Shown here piece by piece: positions 1-8,724 of a stretch of 64,000 bases of DNA. Position 1 is the stretch's first letter; every line of letters starts with the position of its first letter. The notes beneath the pieces are model-generated. The model did not search any database. It saw only the letters and a list, made by a program, of their open reading frames with translations, and was not told the DNA's origin. Location: the NCBI GenBank assembly GCA_031266185.1, contig JAISBM010000001.1:1-64000 (forward strand), given 5' to 3'. This stretch comes from Endomicrobium sp. (GTDB lineage Bacteria > Elusimicrobiota > Endomicrobiia > Endomicrobiales > Endomicrobiaceae). Made by a program: the position numbers and the translations under genes.

Positions 1-1
1 A

Positions 2-1690
2 ATACCAGGTATACTTCATAATTATGTGTATGCAGATGTTCCTCTTAATTTAATTTCAGAAGCGCAAGAGATTAGCGGTGTGGAGTACTTAGACACAGAT
101 TCTTCTATTATAGCTCATCCATTAGAAGTTATTTCTGAGGGTAGAGATGCAATAGATGCTACTAAGTTTGTTATAAACGGTATTGATGGCAAAGGTGTGA
201 AACTTGCAGTTATTGATACTGGTTTTAAAAATTTCGATGTATTGCAAAAACAAGGAGAGCTTCCGCAAACGCTTATAGCAAAGGATTTTGTAGATAAGAA
301 TATCTCTACAGTTACAGATTTAGATCCTAGCTCAGAAACAGAACCGCATGGATCGGGATGTGCAGAAATAATTTGTGATATTGCTCCTTGCGTGGAAATG
401 CACTTACTAAAAGTAAAAACTAATGGAGACTTAACTACTGCTTACAATTATTGTGTAAATAATGGGGTAAACATTGTAAGCTGTTCTTTAGGTTTTGATG
501 GCGAATGTTTTATGGATGGGACAAGCTATTCTGCAATAGTAGTTGATGCGGCTACTAACTCCAATATTTTATCTATTGTAGCAGCAGGCAATGGAGCTCA
601 AAAGTCTTGGTTTGGAAAATATCAGGAAACAATTCCAAATTTTATGAGATTTGCAAACGGTTCTGATTTTTTAGAGATTCAAATTAGCTCAAATGTAACG
701 ATTAACCTTATGTGGAACGATTTTACTGCTAGGGCTACAAAGTACGATTTACACATTTATGAACAGAACGGAATATTTATATCTTCAACTGATTATATGG
801 GTGGTGCTCCTAAGGTTTTTATCGAAAATCTACCTGGCCACGCTTTTTTGAATGTTTACAAGTTAAAGATTCAAAAGAGTATAGATCCTCAGGCTAATAG
901 AGAATTAAGATTGTATATTTCAGGTGATGAAGCAAATGTAAATGTTGTTAGAAACGAAATAGATGTAAACCCAGAGTCTAGTATTTCTTCTCCTGGAGAC
1001 GCTAAAACTGCATTAACAGTGGGCGCTGTAAACGTTTCCAAATATGCTTCTGGCGGTGGTATAGACAATTATAGTGCTAGAGGACCTCTGAGAAATCAAA
1101 TTTCTTTTACTGACAGCATAAAGCCTGACGTGACTGCTCCTTCAGGTGTTACAACTATATCTTATGGTCCTCATTCTTTTAGCGGAACTTCTGCAGCTTG
1201 CCCTCATGTTGCTGGAGCTGCTGCACTTCTTTTAAGTTTAGATCCTACCCTTTCAACAAATACCGCAAATGGTACATTTAAGAAAAAAGTTTTAGAAAAT
1301 GTAACCTCGGTATATGCGCCGGACTCCCCTAACAATACTTACGGGTACGGTAAGCTTATTTTAAATAATAACATTATCCCGTTTAATAATATTGGAAATT
1401 TTGTATGTTATCCAAACCCTGTTAGTTTAAGTGAAAAAGGGTATATAAAAGTAACAAATTTTCCTTTTCATACATCTATGATAGACGTTGTGGTTTATAC
1501 AGTGACTGGAGAATTTGTAAAATCTTTTAATGCAGAAGATTTAATAAATGATATTACTTCAAATAAAAGAATGATTAAGTGGGACTTAAGGAATCAAAGT
1601 GGGGCTTTAGTTGCTCCTGGTGTGTACTTTATAAGCATAAAAACCTTGATAGGCGGTAATCAGGTTAAAAAAATTGCTATTTCAAGGTGA
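2..1690 (+). CDS. Secreted subtilisin-like (S8) serine protease, 5' end outside the window
   Basis: The frame is open from base 2, so the gene begins upstream; the GTG at 26 is only an internal codon. The S8 catalytic triad is visible: Asp in AVIDTGF (codon at 215), His in EPHGSG (347) and Ser in SGTSAACPHVAG (1190). A long insert separates the His and Ser blocks. From about base 1400 a C-terminal beta-sandwich of the FlgD-like/type IX sorting-like kind follows, with a YPNP opening, a VYTVTGE strand and a GVYFISIK ending. This architecture is typical of secreted or surface proteases that degrade protein outside the cell. Signal peptide and most of any prodomain are not visible. The stop lies about 95 bases before the YifB start. 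The protease call is firm; the sorting role of the C-terminal domain is inferred. Confidence 0.88.
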   Translation: MPGILHNYVYADVPLNLISEAQEISGVEYLDTDSSIIAHPLEVISEGRDAIDATKFVINGIDGKGVKLAVIDTGFKNFDVLQKQGELPQTLIAKDFVDKNISTVTDLDPSSETEPHGSGCAEIICDIAPCVEMHLLKVKTNGDLTTAYNYCVNNGVNIVSCSLGFDGECFMDGTSYSAIVVDAATNSNILSIVAAGNGAQKSWFGKYQETIPNFMRFANGSDFLEIQISSNVTINLMWNDFTARATKYDLHIYEQNGIFISSTDYMGGAPKVFIENLPGHAFLNVYKLKIQKSIDPQANRELRLYISGDEANVNVVRNEIDVNPESSISSPGDAKTALTVGAVNVSKYASGGGIDNYSARGPLRNQISFTDSIKPDVTAPSGVTTISYGPHSFSGTSAACPHVAGAAALLLSLDPTLSTNTANGTFKKKVLENVTSVYAPDSPNNTYGYGKLILNNNIIPFNNIGNFVCYPNPVSLSEKGYIKVTNFPFHTSMIDVVVYTVTGEFVKSFNAEDLINDITSNKRMIKWDLRNQSGALVAPGVYFISIKTLIGGNQVKKIAISR

Positions 1691-1784
1691 TATAACAACG
1701 ATAAGGTTTAGCTTAGATAATAATTATTGCATACATGTCTGCTTATTACAAAAATTTGCAAATAAAACAAAGAGAATTATAACA

Positions 1785-3311
1785 ATGTTTTCTCTAATTT
1801 ACTCTGCGACACTTAATGGAATAGATGCAAGTATAGTAGAAGTGGAAACTTATATTTCTTCAGGTATGCCAGTTTTTTCTATTGTTGGCTTGCCTGACGC
1901 TACAGTTAAAGAATCTCGCAATAGAGTTATTGCTGCAATAAAAAACTCAAACTTTGCTTTCCCTACAAAAAAAATTACTATTAATTTAGCTCCGGCTGAT
2001 ATAAAAAAAGAAGGTGGTATTTTTGATTTACCAATAGCCTTGTGCATATTAGCAGCTATTGGTAAAATAAAAAAAGAAAATCTTAAAAAGTTTTGTGCAG
2101 TTGGAGAATTATCTTTAGATGGTAAAATAAGGGAAATTAAGGGATCGTTACCTATTTCTTTGGCTTTACCAAAAAACAATATAAAAAATTTTATAGTTCC
2201 ATTTGAAAATAGACAAGAAGCATCTGTAGCAGGAAGGGTAAATGTTTTTCCATTTAAAACTTTATCGGAAGTTGTTCAGTTTATTAATGATGAAACACTT
2301 GTTACCCCATATATGTACAACGAAAACGAAGTTGTTAGCAGTTTTTTAAATCATGAATATGATTTTTCAGATGTTAAAGGTCAAAAAAGTGCAATACGAG
2401 CTGCAGAAATTGCTGCTTCGGGTGGCCATAATTTGTTGATGTGTGGTCCACCTGGGTCAGGAAAAACTATGATAGCAAAACGTATCCCAAGTATTCTTCC
2501 TCCAATGACTTTTAATGAATCTATAGAAACTACAAGGGTATGGTCTGTTATAGGTAACAATTTTTGTAAAGGGCTTATTAAAACCCGCACGTTTAGGAGT
2601 CCACATCATACTACTTCTGCGATTGCTTTAGCTGGTGGTGGAACTTATCCTAAACCTGGAGAGGTAAGTCTTGCACATAATGGTGTTTTGTTTTTAGATG
2701 AATTTGCAGAATTTAAAAGAGATTCTTTAGAGATTTTAAGACAACCTTTAGAAGATAAAAGAATAACAGTTTCTAGGGCGAAAAATAGTTTTACGTTTCC
2801 TGCTTCATTTATGCTAGTTGCTGCTATGAACCCTTGTCCTTGTGGCAATTTGGGCCATAGAGAAAAAGATTGTGTTTGTACACCTCTACAAATAAACAAA
2901 TATAAAGGTAAAATTTCTGGTCCTTTAATGGACAGAATAGATATTCATGTTGAAGTGTTAGCACTAAAATTATCTGAACTTACAGAACTAAATGCTGTTT
3001 CAGAAAGTTCTGCAGAGATTAGAGAAAGAGTAATAAAGGCAAGACAAATACAAAATGAAAGGTTTTGTAAAAGTAAAATACATGCAAATGCTCAAATGCA
3101 ATCAAAAGAAATAAAAAAACATTGTATTTTAAATAAAGATGCTTATGATATATTAAAAATGTCTATGGAAAAACTGAAGTTTTCAGCTAGGTCCTATGAT
3201 AAAATTTTAAAAGTTTCACGCACTATTGCGGATTTGGATAGAGTTGAAAAAATTGGTCCTAGTCATATAGCAGAGGCTGTAAAGTATAGATTTTCTGATA
3301 GAAATTTGTAA
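1785..3311 (+). CDS. yifB: YifB/ComM family Mg-chelatase-like AAA+ ATPase
   Basis: The 508-residue protein matches the usual length of about 505. It has an N-terminal Lon-like ChlI domain (GLPDATVKESRNRV, APADIKKEGGIFDLPIAL), then an AAA+ core with Walker A GPPGSGKT near residue 221 and Walker B LFLDEF. The C-terminal Mg_chelatase_C domain ends with SARSYDKILKVSRTIADL. I start at ATG 1785, where family homology (MFSLIYSATLNGI) begins; the open frame runs 37 codons further up without family similarity. Family members are hexameric helicases, known as ComM in naturally competent bacteria, where they act on branch migration during transformation. No other competence gene is visible here, so the role in this organism is open. 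Confidence 0.93.
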   Translation: MFSLIYSATLNGIDASIVEVETYISSGMPVFSIVGLPDATVKESRNRVIAAIKNSNFAFPTKKITINLAPADIKKEGGIFDLPIALCILAAIGKIKKENLKKFCAVGELSLDGKIREIKGSLPISLALPKNNIKNFIVPFENRQEASVAGRVNVFPFKTLSEVVQFINDETLVTPYMYNENEVVSSFLNHEYDFSDVKGQKSAIRAAEIAASGGHNLLMCGPPGSGKTMIAKRIPSILPPMTFNESIETTRVWSVIGNNFCKGLIKTRTFRSPHHTTSAIALAGGGTYPKPGEVSLAHNGVLFLDEFAEFKRDSLEILRQPLEDKRITVSRAKNSFTFPASFMLVAAMNPCPCGNLGHREKDCVCTPLQINKYKGKISGPLMDRIDIHVEVLALKLSELTELNAVSESSAEIRERVIKARQIQNERFCKSKIHANAQMQSKEIKKHCILNKDAYDILKMSMEKLKFSARSYDKILKVSRTIADLDRVEKIGPSHIAEAVKYRFSDRNL

Positions 3312-3515
3312 AGAGAAAAAATGATAAATAAAAAATCTTTTAGTATCTACATGATTGATAGAAGTTAAGTATAAACTAATTTTTGTATTATGTTTCAAAA
3401 TGCTACAACATTGTATGCAGGTCTAATCAACACATCTTGCAAGAAATATCTAAGAAATAGTATACTCTATAAAGACCACATCAATCCCATTTATTTTGCT
3501 GGTTTTAGGCAATGT

Positions 3516-3890
3516 ATGAAAGCGTATTTAAAAGAGTTTGATAAATTAGTTGACATTTTTGTTGAGTTACGTTCTAAAAATGGATGTGTATGGGACAAAA
3601 AACAAACGCACGGGTCTTTAATAAAATATTTGTTTTCTGAAAGTAGAGAAGTAAGAAAAGCTATAAAAAATAAAGATATGCAAAATTTGCAAGAAGAGCT
3701 TGGAGATATTTTACTACAAGTTGTATTTCATGCCCAGATAGCAAAAGAAAATAAAGATTTTGATATTGCCAGTGTCATAAAAAGTTTAAATAAGAAACTT
3801 ATAAGAAGACATCCTCACGTTTTTGGCAACTGTAAAGCTAAAACTGCAAAAGATGTAGAAATCATATGGAAAAAAGTTAAAGCTAAATAA
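3516..3890 (+). CDS. mazG: MazG-family nucleoside triphosphate pyrophosphohydrolase (single domain)
   Basis: This protein of about 124 residues has one MazG domain: CVWDKKQTHGSLIKYL, then ESREVRKAI (the first metal-binding E-xx-E helix), then EELGDILLQVVFHA, and the family ending RRHPHVFG. It should hydrolyse NTPs or dNTPs to NMP plus PPi as a house-cleaning enzyme. E. coli MazG is about 263 residues with two domains; single-domain forms are common elsewhere. I start at ATG 3516 because the preceding 42 codons of open frame show no MazG similarity. The first acidic helix reads ESREV rather than EExxE, a mild deviation. The PPi it releases could feed the pyrophosphatase encoded just downstream. 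Confidence 0.85.
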   Translation: MKAYLKEFDKLVDIFVELRSKNGCVWDKKQTHGSLIKYLFSESREVRKAIKNKDMQNLQEELGDILLQVVFHAQIAKENKDFDIASVIKSLNKKLIRRHPHVFGNCKAKTAKDVEIIWKKVKAK

Positions 3891-3976
3891 AAAGCGTTAA
3901 AAAATTAACCAGTTTAAATTTAAGTGGGATACTTATAAAATAATAGTAGCAAATAAAAAACCAGTTAGGAGTTATT

Positions 3977-6394
3977 ATGTTAAGCAGAATTTTAGCGTGT
4001 AGAAAAATTGCGACAGTGTTTAGCATGTTATTTGTGGTTGCAAGTCGTGCTTTAGCAGGTGAAGCAAATTTAGTCATTCCAGATTTGTCTTCTGTGAGTT
4101 TTTTTGGGAATTTGATAGATGGTAAAGCTCTTTTAATGTTTGGGTTTCTTGTTTGTATTTTTGGTTTAATTTTTGGGATTTACCATTTTCTAAACATAAA
4201 AAACCTTCCAGTTCATAAGTCAATGCAGTCTATTTCAGAACTCATATATGAAACTTGCAAAACTTATCTTATAACGCAAGGCAAGTTTATTGTTATTTTA
4301 GAAATTTTGCTTGCAGCTATAATAGTTGTATATTTTGGTTTGTTAGAACATTTTTCAGCAGTTAAAGTCATGACAATTGTTTTTTGTAGTATTGTTGGCA
4401 TACTTGGCAGCTACACTGTAGCATGGTTTGGTATGAGAATTAACACATTTGCAAACTCTAGGACAGCTTTTGCAAGTTTAAAAGGCAAACCTTTTCCTCT
4501 TTATGCTATACCTCTTCGCGCAGGTATGAGTATCGGCATGCTCTTAATTAGCATAGAGCTTTTAATAATGCTTATCATTCTTCTTTTTATACCTTCAGAT
4601 TTTGCAGGGCCTTGTTTTATAGGCTTTGCTATAGGAGAATCTTTAGGTGCTTCGGTTTTAAGAATAGCAGGTGGAATTTTTACAAAAATTGCAGATATTG
4701 GCTCAGATTTAATGAAAATTGTTTTTAACATTAAAGAAGATGATGCAAGAAATCCTGGCGTTATTGCAGATTGTACGGGAGACAACGCTGGAGATTCTGT
4801 AGGTCCTACAGCAGACGGATTTGAAACTTACGGAGTTACAGGAGTAGCTCTTGTAACTTTTATAGTGCTTGCAGTAAACGACCCTGTTTTGCAAGTAAAG
4901 CTTTTAGTGTGGATTTTTGTTATGCGTTTAATAATGCTTATTTCCAGTGCTCTTTCTTATGGAATTAACGCTTTGTTTGCAAAACTTAAATATTTAGTTG
5001 CAGATAAAATGAATTTTGAAGCACCTTTAACTTCTCTGGTATGGATAACTTCAATAGTTTCTATAGTTTTAACATTTATTGTTTCTAACATTGTTATTGG
5101 AGATTTAGGAGATGGTTCTCTTTGGTGGAAACTTTCTCTTATAATTAGTTGTGGAACAATAGCAGGCGCTATAATACCGGAAGTTGTAAAAATTTTTACA
5201 TCTGTAAAAAGTTCTTTTGTACAAAATGTAGTGAACTCTTCAAGGCATGGCGGTTCTTCGCTTAACGTTCTTGCAGGTCTTACAGCTGGTAACTTCAGTT
5301 CTTATTGGATGGGAATAGCAATTATTATTCTTATGGCTATAGCTTATTTGATAAGTTCTTTAGGTCTTGGCGATATAATGATTGCCCCTGCAGTTTTTGC
5401 GTTTGGACTTGTAGCTTTTGGTTTCTTAGGTATGGGCCCTGTAACAATTGCTGTTGATTCTTATGGACCTGTTACCGATAACGCTCAGTCAGTGTATGAA
5501 CTTTCGTTGATAGAGAATATTCCTAGCATAGACAAAGAAATTGAAAAGGATTTTGGATTTAAGCCAACTTTTGAAAAATCTAAACTTTTACTTGAAGAAA
5601 ACGATGGAGCTGGAAATACGTTTAAAGCTACAGCCAAACCAGTTCTTATAGGAACAGCTGTAGTAGGCGCTACAACAATGATTTTTTCTACAATTGTTAT
5701 GCTTACAGATAAGCTTACTACAGGGTTAGAGTACTTATCTTTAATACATGCTCCTTTCTTGTTAGGTTTAATTGCAGGAGGTGCTGTGATTTATTGGTTT
5801 ACGGGTGCATCTAACCACGCTGTAACAAGTGGAGCATACAAAGCTGTAGAGTTTATTAAAAAAAACATTAAGCTTGACGGGACTGCTCAGAAAGCTTCTA
5901 CAGAAGACTCCAAAAAAGTTGTAGAAATATGTACTAAGTACGCTCAAAAAGGGATGATCAACTTGTTTATGGTTGTCTTTTTTACCACTTTAGCGTTTGC
6001 TTTTATCGAACCTTACTTTTTTATAGGATATCTTATTTCTATAGCTTTGTTTGGTCTTTTTCAGGCAATATTTATGGCAAACGCTGGCGGTGCTTGGGAC
6101 AATGCAAAAAAATATGTTGAAGTTGATTTGCGTGAAAAAGGCACAGAGCTTCACAAAGCTACTGTTGTTGGTGACACGGTAGGCGATCCATTTAAAGACA
6201 CTTCATCTGTAGCCATGAACCCTATTATTAAGTTTACAACTCTTTTTGGTCTTTTAGCTTTAGAGCTTGCAATAGTACTTAATAATGAAGGTCCTTTGAG
6301 TAGTATTCTTGCGGCTTTATTTTTTATAGTGTCTATTGTTTTTGTAGTAAAATCTTTCACAGATATGAAAACAAAAGATGAAGAAGTAAAATAA
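3977..6394 (+). CDS. hppA: Membrane-bound ion-translocating pyrophosphatase (V-type H+-PPase)
   Basis: The 805-residue polytopic protein hydrolyses PPi and pumps H+ (or Na+) across the inner membrane. The substrate/Mg site is clear around residues 255-285: EDDARNPGVIAD and GDNAGDSVG, followed by ADGFETYG. The C-terminal site reads GGAWDNAKKYVE and VVGDTVGDPFKDTS. GNTFKATAKP puts Lys near residue 550, the position where Lys is associated with K+-independent enzymes and Ala with K+-dependent ones; the ion pumped is not settled by this. The N-terminus has a signal-like stretch ending SRALAG. TAGGAGT precedes ATG 3977 at good spacing. A terminator follows. It pairs functionally with the PPi-dependent phosphofructokinase at 51422. 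Confidence 0.95.
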   Translation: MLSRILACRKIATVFSMLFVVASRALAGEANLVIPDLSSVSFFGNLIDGKALLMFGFLVCIFGLIFGIYHFLNIKNLPVHKSMQSISELIYETCKTYLITQGKFIVILEILLAAIIVVYFGLLEHFSAVKVMTIVFCSIVGILGSYTVAWFGMRINTFANSRTAFASLKGKPFPLYAIPLRAGMSIGMLLISIELLIMLIILLFIPSDFAGPCFIGFAIGESLGASVLRIAGGIFTKIADIGSDLMKIVFNIKEDDARNPGVIADCTGDNAGDSVGPTADGFETYGVTGVALVTFIVLAVNDPVLQVKLLVWIFVMRLIMLISSALSYGINALFAKLKYLVADKMNFEAPLTSLVWITSIVSIVLTFIVSNIVIGDLGDGSLWWKLSLIISCGTIAGAIIPEVVKIFTSVKSSFVQNVVNSSRHGGSSLNVLAGLTAGNFSSYWMGIAIIILMAIAYLISSLGLGDIMIAPAVFAFGLVAFGFLGMGPVTIAVDSYGPVTDNAQSVYELSLIENIPSIDKEIEKDFGFKPTFEKSKLLLEENDGAGNTFKATAKPVLIGTAVVGATTMIFSTIVMLTDKLTTGLEYLSLIHAPFLLGLIAGGAVIYWFTGASNHAVTSGAYKAVEFIKKNIKLDGTAQKASTEDSKKVVEICTKYAQKGMINLFMVVFFTTLAFAFIEPYFFIGYLISIALFGLFQAIFMANAGGAWDNAKKYVEVDLREKGTELHKATVVGDTVGDPFKDTSSVAMNPIIKFTTLFGLLALELAIVLNNEGPLSSILAALFFIVSIVFVVKSFTDMKTKDEEVK

Positions 6395-6422
6395 TAAAAC
6401 AAGGAAAAACAGTTAAAATTAT

Positions 6423-6471
6423 TTTCGGGATGGCGAATGTTTATTTTAGTTTCGTCATCCCGAAATTTTTT
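6423..6471 (+). terminator. Rho-independent terminator after hppA
   Basis: 15-base arms at 6423-6437 and 6451-6465 pair with one mismatch (TTTCGGGATGGCGAA against TTCGTCATCCCGAAA) around a 13-base AT-rich loop. A run of T follows to 6471. The arm is long for a simple terminator and could also be a dispersed palindrome reused as a terminator. Confidence 0.75.
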
Positions 6472-6482
6472 AAAGTACAAAA

Positions 6483-7172
6483 ATGAAATTTATAAGAAAT
6501 GTTTTTGCACTTTTATTAATCCCAGCAGTAGGAGCAATAGGGTATACTTTTTTTAAAAGTTTTCTTATATTTGTAGTAAATTCTGGTAATAAGTTTGCTA
6601 CATTTTGGATAGGAATTTTAGTTTATATTGTGTTTCAAGTTGTTTTATATAAGCCAATGCGTGCATATGTTTTTGGGCATGAGCTGTCACATGCTATTGC
6701 TGGCATTTTAAGTGGAGCTAAGATAAAAAAGTTTAATGCTGGTAAAGAGTCTGGAAATGTAGTTTTAAATAAAGATAACATATGTATAACATTAGCTCCT
6801 TACTTTTTCCCTATATACACAATTATTATAGTGGTTACTTACTTTTTGTGCGGCTATTTTTTAGATGTAAAACCATTTTATAATTGTTTTCTTTTTTTTG
6901 TAGGACTGTCGATAGCTTTTCATATAGCTCTTACAATATATGTGCTTACAATAGAACAGTCAGACTTAAAAGTTTATGGAACTTTTTTTTCTTATGTTAT
7001 AATTCTTTTTATAAATTTTATAGTTTTTACTGTAATTTTTAGTTTAGTATTTTTAAATGAAATAAATATAAAAAGTATTTTTGTAGAATATTTTGAAAAT
7101 ATAGTTTCTATATACAAATTTATTTATTATGGAGTATTAGATATATGGGTTTCATTCCAAAAGACGAAATAA
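6483..7172 (+). CDS. Polytopic membrane protein with HExxH motif (M50-like zinc metalloprotease)
   Basis: The 229-residue protein has about six hydrophobic segments and a single zinc-protease motif, GHELSHAIAG, near residue 64 at a membrane edge. That is the layout of M50 site-2-type or M50B-like proteases, which cut substrates within the membrane. The usual C-terminal NPDG or LDG motif is not evident, so catalytic activity is likely but unproven and the substrate is unknown. It starts nine bases after the hppA terminator T-run, at ATG 6483, without a strong Shine-Dalgarno sequence. It overlaps the next gene by 28 bases, which indicates co-translation with the lipid-kinase-like gene. Confidence 0.6.
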   Translation: MKFIRNVFALLLIPAVGAIGYTFFKSFLIFVVNSGNKFATFWIGILVYIVFQVVLYKPMRAYVFGHELSHAIAGILSGAKIKKFNAGKESGNVVLNKDNICITLAPYFFPIYTIIIVVTYFLCGYFLDVKPFYNCFLFFVGLSIAFHIALTIYVLTIEQSDLKVYGTFFSYVIILFINFIVFTVIFSLVFLNEINIKSIFVEYFENIVSIYKFIYYGVLDIWVSFQKTK

Positions 7173-7738
7173 AGAGAAAGTTTGTACATTTAATGTGTCT
7201 TATATATATTTTAGGGTATTGGTATTTACCAAAAAATTTTGTTGTTTTGGGTTTAAGTATAGCTATAACTATAGTTGTATTTTTGGAAATTTTAAGATTT
7301 AAAGTACATAGCTTTAATAATTTTTTAAAGGATAACTTTAAAGGGTTTTATAGACAACAAGAAGCAGATAAAATGTGCGGTCTTGTTTGGACACTTTCAG
7401 GGGCACTTATTACTATACTAATGTTCCCTAACAAGTATATGGTTTTTGCTAGTTTTTTATACTTAGTTTTTGCAGACGCTGCAGCTGCTTTAATAGGAAG
7501 GGCTTTTGGGAAGCATAAAATATTGTTTGGCAAAAGTTTAGAAGGGAGTATGGCTTGTTTTCTGGTGTGTTTTATAATAGGTTTATTCATGTTCAATTTT
7601 TGGTTTGCATTTATTGGGGCTATTATAGCAACATTTGTAGAAGCAGTGCCTTGGAAATTAAATGACAATTTTTGGATGCAGATAATTAATGCCGGGATGT
7701 TAACTTTGTTGTCTAATGTAATGGTATGGCCAAAATGA
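7145..7738 (+). CDS. SEC59/DGK1/VTE5-type lipid kinase (CTP-dependent diacylglycerol or polyprenol kinase family)
   Basis: The 197-residue protein has five to six hydrophobic segments. Family motifs are RKFVHL at the N-terminus, FADAAAALIGRAFGKHK in the middle and GKSLEGSMACF, followed by FVEAVPWKLNDNFWMQI. These match the CTP-dependent kinase group related to CdsA (yeast Dgk1, dolichol kinase Sec59, phytol kinase VTE5). It probably phosphorylates a membrane lipid alcohol; whether this is diacylglycerol, undecaprenol or another isoprenoid cannot be read from sequence. ATG 7145 is preceded by GGAGTA at proper spacing although it lies inside the upstream gene. Its end overlaps the deacetylase start by 13 bases. 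Confidence 0.72.
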   Translation: MGFIPKDEIKRKFVHLMCLIYILGYWYLPKNFVVLGLSIAITIVVFLEILRFKVHSFNNFLKDNFKGFYRQQEADKMCGLVWTLSGALITILMFPNKYMVFASFLYLVFADAAAALIGRAFGKHKILFGKSLEGSMACFLVCFIIGLFMFNFWFAFIGAIIATFVEAVPWKLNDNFWMQIINAGMLTLLSNVMVWPK

Positions 7739-8418
7739 AGGAAATATTAATATCTTTATACATATGTTTATTTAGTTTTTCTCTTACGCAAGCAAAGACA
7801 TTTTATGCGGACGGTTCTAAACTTGAGAAGAAGGTTGCTTTAACTTTTGATGACGGGCCTGGCAAAGCTACAGAAAAAATATTAGAGATTTTACAAGAAA
7901 AAAATGTTAAAGCTACATTTTTTATGTTAGGTGTAAGTGTAGCAAGCAATCCTGCCCTTGCAAAAACCATTTTAAACAAAGGTCACGAAATTGCAAACCA
8001 TACTTATAGGCACATAAATTTTTATGCTTATGAAAGTGAAAATAAATTTTTAAAGATGGAACAAGAAATTTTAAAAGCAGAAGATATAATAAAAAACACT
8101 TTAGGTGTAAAAACTTTTCTGGTCAGATTCCCTTATGGTTATGCAAGAGAGGATGCTATAGCGACAGCAAAGAAGTTAGGATATTATGTAATTAACTGGA
8201 GTTTTGGTACAGATTGGAAAGATATGCCAGCAAGCCAAATGTACTTAAAATACAAAAATGCTATAACAAGTGGAGCGATATTTTTAATACACGATTTGTT
8301 TAAAAATGGAAAAGTTATATCGTTTTTAGGAGACTTTATAGATGATATTAAAAATAAAGGGTACGAAATAGTTACAATAAGTGAGCTTCTTGATATAAAA
8401 GGTCCAAATGTAAAATAA
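7726..8418 (+). CDS. Exported polysaccharide deacetylase (NodB homology, CE4)
   Basis: The 230-residue protein begins with a Sec signal peptide (hydrophobic ISLYICLFSFSL, cut near TQAKT). All five NodB motifs are present: TFDDGP, HTYRH (metal ligands), RFPYG, the DW of SFGTDWKD and IHD. It should be a zinc-dependent periplasmic or surface esterase removing N-acetyl (or O-acetyl) groups from peptidoglycan or another glycan. Length is normal for a single-domain CE4 enzyme. It overlaps the lipid kinase gene by 13 bases and shares base 8418 with an ATG of the next frame, so the three genes form one translationally coupled operon devoted to the envelope. Confidence 0.9.
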   Translation: MAKMKEILISLYICLFSFSLTQAKTFYADGSKLEKKVALTFDDGPGKATEKILEILQEKNVKATFFMLGVSVASNPALAKTILNKGHEIANHTYRHINFYAYESENKFLKMEQEILKAEDIIKNTLGVKTFLVRFPYGYAREDAIATAKKLGYYVINWSFGTDWKDMPASQMYLKYKNAITSGAIFLIHDLFKNGKVISFLGDFIDDIKNKGYEIVTISELLDIKGPNVK

Positions 8419-8435
8419 TGATGGGAGGTGTTAAA

Positions 8436-8681
8436 GTGGCTAACATTTTAATTTTATCAGTTGAACAAAGAAAAACTTGTGCTGTAAAAATTCAAGAGAC
8501 TTTAACAAATTCAGGCTGTGAAATAAAAACAAGACTTGGCATACATGACAGTTCTTTGCAATCTTGTTCACAAAAAGGGCTTATTATTTTAGAAATCATT
8601 GCAGAAAAATCAGAAATTGATAACCTTGTCTTGCAACTTCAAAAAATAGATGGTGTAAAAGTAAAGCTTGTAACTATATAG
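8436..8681 (+). CDS. Small ACT-like protein (iron-only hydrogenase system regulator type)
   Basis: The 81-residue protein has a beta-alpha-beta ferredoxin-like pattern: ANILILSVEQRK, a helix, KTRLGIHD, GLIILEIIAE, a second helix, then GVKVKLVTI. It resembles the short ACT-like family often annotated as putative iron-only hydrogenase system regulator. An in-frame ATG exists at 8418, but GGGAGGTG at 8423-8430 sits directly upstream of GTG 8436, and similarity starts there, so I take GTG. No hydrogenase gene is in the window. The role is inferred only from fold resemblance. Confidence 0.55.
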   Translation: MANILILSVEQRKTCAVKIQETLTNSGCEIKTRLGIHDSSLQSCSQKGLIILEIIAEKSEIDNLVLQLQKIDGVKVKLVTI

Positions 8682-8724
8682 ATTTTCTAATAGATTAACT
8701 GTAATCAAACTGATAATAAAATTA

